64,000 nucleotides of DNA from Gemmatimonadota bacterium (lineage in GTDB: Bacteria > Gemmatimonadota > Gemmatimonadetes > Longimicrobiales > Gaopeijiaceae): positions 1-64,000 of the forward strand of contig JAJCZZ010000085.1 of the NCBI GenBank assembly GCA_029262115.1. The letters are read 5' to 3'. This document shows, piece after piece, positions 60,007-64,000 of the stretch (positions are counted from its first letter, which is position 1; every line of letters begins with the position of its first letter). The notes beneath the pieces were generated by a model. It ran no database searches, had not been told where the DNA came from, and saw nothing but the letters and a program-made list of their open reading frames with translations. The position numbers and the translations under genes were made by a program.

Positions 60007-60746
60007 TTTCCACGCACCAGTTGAACGAGTTTGGCCAGCGGATCATACGCCCGATCCACCACCCGCTCCTTCAGTGGGATGATGGCGTTGTCCGTGATGG
60101 TGATGCCTTCGGGGCACACCTTCGTGCAGCACTTCGTGATGTTGCAGTACCCGATGCCGTGCTCCTGCCTCAGGTCGTCGCGGCGGTCCTCTTCATCCAG
60201 CGGATGCATCTCGAGCGCCGCGGCGTAGACGAAGAAGCGGGGCCCGATGAAGTCCTCATGCTTGTGATGGTCCCGGAGCACATGGCAAACGTCCTGACAA
60301 AGGAAGCACTCGATACACTTCCGGAACTCCATGACCCGGTCGACGTCCTCCTGGTGCATCTCCCAGGTGCCGTCCTCGTGATCCGGCGCCCGTGGCTTGA
60401 AGGGCTTGATGCGCTTCTTCACCTCGTAGTTCCACGATACGTCCGTGACCAGGTCGCGAACGATCGGGAACGCTTTCAGGGGCTCCACCGTGATCGGCTG
60501 GTCTTCCGGAAGGTCATGAAGCTTGGTCATGCACATGAGCCGGGGCATTCCGTTGACCTCGGCCGAACACGACCCGCAACGCCCCGCCTTGCAGTTCCAG
60601 CGGACGGCCATGTCGTGAGCTTCGTCCGCCTGGATCTTCCGGACAGCGTCGAGCACCACGTAGCCGGGCTTCACGTCGACCTGGAAGTCCTGGAAGGCCC
60701 CGCCCGACGCGTCACCGCGCCAGATCTTGAACGCCGCCGTCTTCAT
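60003..60746 (-). CDS. sdhB: Succinate dehydrogenase iron-sulfur subunit
   Basis: 247 residues. N-terminal ferredoxin domain with CKAGRCGSCS (2Fe-2S ligands, about 52-61, and Cys about 73); C-terminal CIECFLCQDVC and CNITKCCTKVCPEGI for the 4Fe-4S and 3Fe-4S centres. Carries electrons from FAD in SdhA to the quinone site. Overlaps sdhA by one base; order sdhC-sdhA-sdhB is that of the actinobacterial Sdh1 type. Confidence 0.92.
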   Translation of the reverse strand: MKTAAFKIWRGDASGGAFQDFQVDVKPGYVVLDAVRKIQADEAHDMAVRWNCKAGRCGSCSAEVNGMPRLMCMTKLHDLPEDQPITVEPLKAFPIVRDLVTDVSWNYEVKKRIKPFKPRAPDHEDGTWEMHQEDVDRVMEFRKCIECFLCQDVCHVLRDHHKHEDFIGPRFFVYAAALEMHPLDEEDRRDDLRQEHGIGYCNITKCCTKVCPEGITITDNAIIPLKERVVDRAYDPLAKLVQLVRGK

Positions 60747-62566
60747 CAGCCCTGCTCCTGGATGATGTCCGCGAGTTCCTGACGCATCTCAGGAACGGCC
60801 TCCCGACGGAGGTCCATCTCGCCGCCTTCCCCCTTCCGCAGGACCAGATTCACGGTCCCCCAGTCGGGGTCCTTGCCGTCGTAGTCGGTCCGTGAGTGGG
60901 CCCCGCGGCTTTCCTTCCGCTCCCGGGCGGCACGCACGACGGCCTCGGCCACCGTGAGGATGTTCTTGAGGTCGAGCGCGGTGTGCCAGCCCGGATTGAA
61001 GTCCCGATTTCCGTTCACGGCCACGCCGGCGGCTTTACGCGCAATGTCACGAAGCCCGTCGAGCGCCTCGCGCAGGCCGTCCTCCTCTCTGATGATGCCC
61101 GCCTTCGCCTGCATCAGTTCCTGCACCGACTGCATGATGTAGTACGGACCACCGTCATTCGCGTCGCCCGCGCGTTCGAGAGGGGCCAGCGCCTCGCGAA
61201 CGGCCGTCTCCACCTGCCCGGCATCGACCGTCCCCCGTCCATGCGACGACGCGAACTCCGCCGCGTGCAGGCCTGCCCGGCGCCCGAAGACCAGGAGGTC
61301 CGAGAGGGAATTTCCGCCCAGGCGATTGGCCCCGTGGAGTCCGGCCGCACACTCGCCCGCAGCGAACAAGCCGGGGAGTGACGACATCTGGGTGTCGGCG
61401 TCCACCCGGATACCACCCATCGCGTAGTGGGTCGTCGGTCCGACCTCCATCGGCTCCTTGGTGATGTCGATGCCCGCCAGCTCCTTGAACTGATGGTACA
61501 TCCCCGGGAGCTTGCGCTTGATATGCGCCGGGCCGTCGGAGACTTTCTCGTCGATCCAGGCGATGTCGAGGAAGACTCCACCGTGCGGGCTTCCCCTCCC
61601 CTCGCGCACCTCCCGCAGAATGCAGCGGGCCACGTGGTCACGGGTGAGCAATTCCGGGGGTCTGCGGGCCTCCTTGTCGCCCGTGACGTAGCGCCACCCC
61701 TCCTCCGGCGTATCGGCCGTCTGGTCTTTGTACAGGGGCGGAATGTCGTCGAACATGAAGCGTCGGCCCTCGCTGTTCTTGAGCACGCCGCCTTCGCCGC
61801 GCACGCCCTCCGTCACCAGGATTCCCTGGACGGACGGGGGCCACACCATGCCCGTGGGGTGGAACTGCACGAACTCCATGTCCACCAGTTCGGCACCGGC
61901 GTGGTAGGCCAGCGCGTGGCCGTCGCCCGTGTACTCCCACGAGTTGCTGGTGATGAGGAACGCCTTGCCGATCCCACCCGTGGCCATGACCACTGCACCG
62001 GCGCGGAAGACGCGGAACCGCCCACGCTCACGGTCGTAGCCGACGGCGCCCACGACGCGGTCGCCGTCGGTGAGCAGTGACACGATCGTCACTTCCATGT
62101 GGACGTCGATGCCCTTGTGGATGCCGTGGTCCTGGAGCGTCCGGATCATCTCCAGGCCGGTCCGGTCTCCGACGTGGGCCAAGCGCGGGTACGCGTGGCC
62201 GCCGAAGTTGCGCTGGAGGATCCGCCCGTCGGGCGTCCGATCCATCAGCGCACCCCAGGCCTCCAACTCCCGTACCCGGTCGGGGGCCTCCTTGGCGTGC
62301 AGCTCCGCCATGCGCCAGTTGTTGAGGTAGCCGCCGCCGCGCATGGTATCCGCGAAGTGCACCTCCCAGCTGTCGCGTCCGTCGACGTTGCCCAGCGCCG
62401 CCGCTACGCCCCCCTCTGCCATAACGGTGTGGGCCTTTCCGAGAAGCGACTTGCAGACCAGACCCACCGACACCCCCTGAGCGGCCGCCTCGATCGAGGC
62501 ACGAAGCCCCGCCCCTCCTGCACCGATGACCAGAACGTCGTGTTCGACCGTCGAGTACTCGCTCAT
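60746..62566 (-). CDS. sdhA: Succinate dehydrogenase flavoprotein subunit
   Basis: 606 residues from the ATG at 62566 (one-base overlap with sdhC); a longer frame would enter sdhC. FAD-binding VLVIGAGGAGLRASIEAA at the start; the FAD-attachment His lies in SLLGKAHTVMAEGGVAAALG (about 45). Catalytic region HPTGMV...EGVRGEGG and the C-terminal RTDY-type segment are present. Oxidises succinate to fumarate; member of the TCA cycle and respiratory chain at the inner membrane. Confidence 0.93.
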   Translation of the reverse strand: MSEYSTVEHDVLVIGAGGAGLRASIEAAAQGVSVGLVCKSLLGKAHTVMAEGGVAAALGNVDGRDSWEVHFADTMRGGGYLNNWRMAELHAKEAPDRVRELEAWGALMDRTPDGRILQRNFGGHAYPRLAHVGDRTGLEMIRTLQDHGIHKGIDVHMEVTIVSLLTDGDRVVGAVGYDRERGRFRVFRAGAVVMATGGIGKAFLITSNSWEYTGDGHALAYHAGAELVDMEFVQFHPTGMVWPPSVQGILVTEGVRGEGGVLKNSEGRRFMFDDIPPLYKDQTADTPEEGWRYVTGDKEARRPPELLTRDHVARCILREVREGRGSPHGGVFLDIAWIDEKVSDGPAHIKRKLPGMYHQFKELAGIDITKEPMEVGPTTHYAMGGIRVDADTQMSSLPGLFAAGECAAGLHGANRLGGNSLSDLLVFGRRAGLHAAEFASSHGRGTVDAGQVETAVREALAPLERAGDANDGGPYYIMQSVQELMQAKAGIIREEDGLREALDGLRDIARKAAGVAVNGNRDFNPGWHTALDLKNILTVAEAVVRAARERKESRGAHSRTDYDGKDPDWGTVNLVLRKGEGGEMDLRREAVPEMRQELADIIQEQG

Positions 62567-63372
62567 CAGAAGAGCCTCCAGTCCGTCCAGACGCCCATCG
62601 ACACGAGCCGCACATAGACGTCGGAGAAGCCGACCCAGAACAGGCTCATCCACGCGAACATCATGTGCCTCTTGTTGAGGCAGGTCACACAGGAGTACGC
62701 GCTCTTCTGCACCGGCTTCCGGGAGAGCTGATTCAAGCGCCCTCCCACAAGGTGGCGCAGCGAATGGCAGCCCAGGGTATAGCTGCCGAGCAGCACGACG
62801 TTCATGGCAAGGACGAGCGTACCCACGCCGAGGCCCAGGACCTCCTCACCCGTATTCGGGTCGACGAACCAGAGCGCCCGCCACACGTCGTAGCTGAGGA
62901 TGAGCAGGAAGATCAGTGCGAAGTACAGGAAGAAGCGGTGAACATTCTGGAGGATCAGCGGAAAGTGGCGCTCACCCAGATAGCTCTTCCGCGGCTCGCC
63001 GACGGCGCACGACGGCGGATCGGCCCAGAACGCCTTGTAGTACGCACCCCGGTAGTAGTAGCACGTGAGCCGAAAGCCCCCGGGCGCCCACAGGATCAGG
63101 AAGGCCGGCGACCACGGGAGCCAGGAGAACCACCACGACGGCTTGGGTCCGAGCAACGCGTGCCCGGAGTCCCCGAACAGCTCGGGCGAATAGAACGGAG
63201 ACAGGTAGTTCCCGAACGTGTAGTGCTCGCCCTGGAACGCGGCCCAGGTGGAGTACACGATGAACGCGGACAGGCCCAGGAAGACCACGGCCGGTTGAAG
63301 CCACCATGCATCCCGTCGCATGGTCTCGCCGAAACTCCGCCGTACGGGCAGAGCCGTTGGTGCAGAAGCCAT
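62566..63372 (-). CDS. sdhC: Succinate dehydrogenase membrane subunit (Sdh1-type)
   Basis: 268 residues from the ATG at 63372 with AAGGA 10 bases upstream. Five hydrophobic helices (for example FLGLSAFIVYSTWAAF, FFLYFALIFLLILSYDVW, LGVGTLVLAMNVVLLGSYTL) and conserved His (NVHRFFLY, GCHSLRHLVGG). A single large subunit of this kind replaces the SdhC/SdhD pair in Mycobacterium Sdh1 (Rv0249c). First gene of the operon. Confidence 0.85.
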   Translation of the reverse strand: MASAPTALPVRRSFGETMRRDAWWLQPAVVFLGLSAFIVYSTWAAFQGEHYTFGNYLSPFYSPELFGDSGHALLGPKPSWWFSWLPWSPAFLILWAPGGFRLTCYYYRGAYYKAFWADPPSCAVGEPRKSYLGERHFPLILQNVHRFFLYFALIFLLILSYDVWRALWFVDPNTGEEVLGLGVGTLVLAMNVVLLGSYTLGCHSLRHLVGGRLNQLSRKPVQKSAYSCVTCLNKRHMMFAWMSLFWVGFSDVYVRLVSMGVWTDWRLF

Positions 63373-63446
63373 CCCACCATCCTTTACCGAGGAGCCCGTC
63401 GCGCTGCGCCGACATGATAGGCGGCGGGCTTCGGTGGCGGCAAACG

Positions 63447-64000
63447 TCAGTCGCCGCGGAGGGCCACCATCGGGCTCACGCGCAATGCCCTGAGAGTCGG
63501 GAGGTAGGCGGCCACCAGAGAGAGACGACGAGCAACCCCGACGTGGCAACCAGCGTCAGCGGATCGATTGGAGAGACGCCGAAGAGAAGGCTTTCCACGA
63601 ACCGTGTAACCGCAAGTGAGGAGAGGAGGCCCAGGGCGAGACCGAGCGCCGTGAGCGTCGCGCCGTGCCGGACGAAGAGCCTGACCGTGTCGGCGGACCC
63701 GGCGCCAAGCGCAGAACGCAGACCGACTTCGCGACGGCGCGCGCTCACCGACTGAGAGAGCACACCGTAGATCCCCAGTGCCGCGAGGAAGAGAGAGACG
63801 GCACCGAAGAGACCCATGAGCACGGCCACGAAGCGTGATGTCACCAGTTCCCGGTCCACTGCCGCCCGTAACGTCTCTACGGAGAAGATCGGCACCACCT
63901 GGGTCGACTGCCTTGACGGCGGCTGCCTGGGGGCGCTAGACGTCGTCGTGGCGTTGGGCGTGACCTACAGATGGTCGATGGCCACGAGAACGCCGACGTC
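63447..64000 (-). pseudogene. Broken ADOP-type permease (runs off window)
   Basis: The C-terminal FtsX domain is readable from about 63898 (FAVLMGLFGAVSLFLAALGI-type; LFVRHGATLTALGLALGLLS). A TAG interrupts the frame near 63966 (DVGVLVAIDHL then stop). The end is also frame-shifted: the reading frame ends at 63476 as LWWPPTSRLSGHCA, while the family ending LRVSPMVALRGD lies in another frame and stops at 63447. The shift falls in a TCTCTCTCT run. Two lesions point to a decaying gene. Confidence 0.6.

Overview
The window looks like the chromosome of a high-GC bacterium of the Gemmatimonadota/Acidobacteriota kind. It has three pairs of a PadR regulator with a long 'duplicated orphan' MacB/FtsX permease (ADOP), two broken permeases of the same type, an S9 peptidase, a NamZ-type exo-muramidase, and an actinobacterial-style (Sdh1-like) succinate dehydrogenase operon. 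ADOP permeases are best known from those two phyla; the assignment is an inference from family content, not a phylogeny.

Host DNA occupies 1-14905 and 56369-64000. Between them lies what appears to be a complete Mu-like transposable prophage, 14912-56368 (41,457 bp). Its ends read TGT...ACA. At the same distance inside each end (positions 12-18 and 32-42) there are shared blocks, GCGAAAA and CAATGCGATAA, which I read as transposase-binding sites. The element is flanked by a 6-bp direct repeat, CCTACT (14906-14911 and 56369-56374). It sits in the short gap between two convergent host genes, an S9 peptidase and an ADOP permease, exactly at the permease stop codon, so neither gene is broken.

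The prophage has a divergent layout. From a control region at about 28900-28980, a tightly overlapping early operon runs LEFT (28904 to 15028). It holds a Ner-like regulator, an intrinsic terminator, a DDE transposase (MuA type), an AAA+ transposition ATPase (MuB/TniB type), GemA, many small Cys-rich proteins, and a terminal cargo block with a DNA-polymerase-X-like nucleotidyltransferase, two multi-HTH proteins and a patatin phospholipase. Running RIGHT are a repressor plus ImmA-type protease, two small membrane proteins, and then the late genes: endolysin, terminase, portal, gpF-like protein, a fused protease-scaffold-capsid protein, head-tail joining proteins, tail tube, frameshifted tail chaperones, tape measure, a 1926-residue tail-tip protein and a beta-helix tailspike. 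The late genes are of long non-contractile tail (siphovirus) type, so this is a transposable siphophage like Pseudomonas B3/D3112 in lifestyle rather than a myovirus like Mu.

Points I rate highest: the operon joining a Pol-X-like nucleotidyltransferase, a SANT-like multi-HTH protein and a patatin phospholipase; the 206-nt structured, tRNA-like RNA region behind the capsid gene in an otherwise gapless late operon; the in-frame internal start inside the capsid polyprotein; and the strong terminator directly after the ner-like gene. All functional calls come from reading motifs by eye; no database search was possible.
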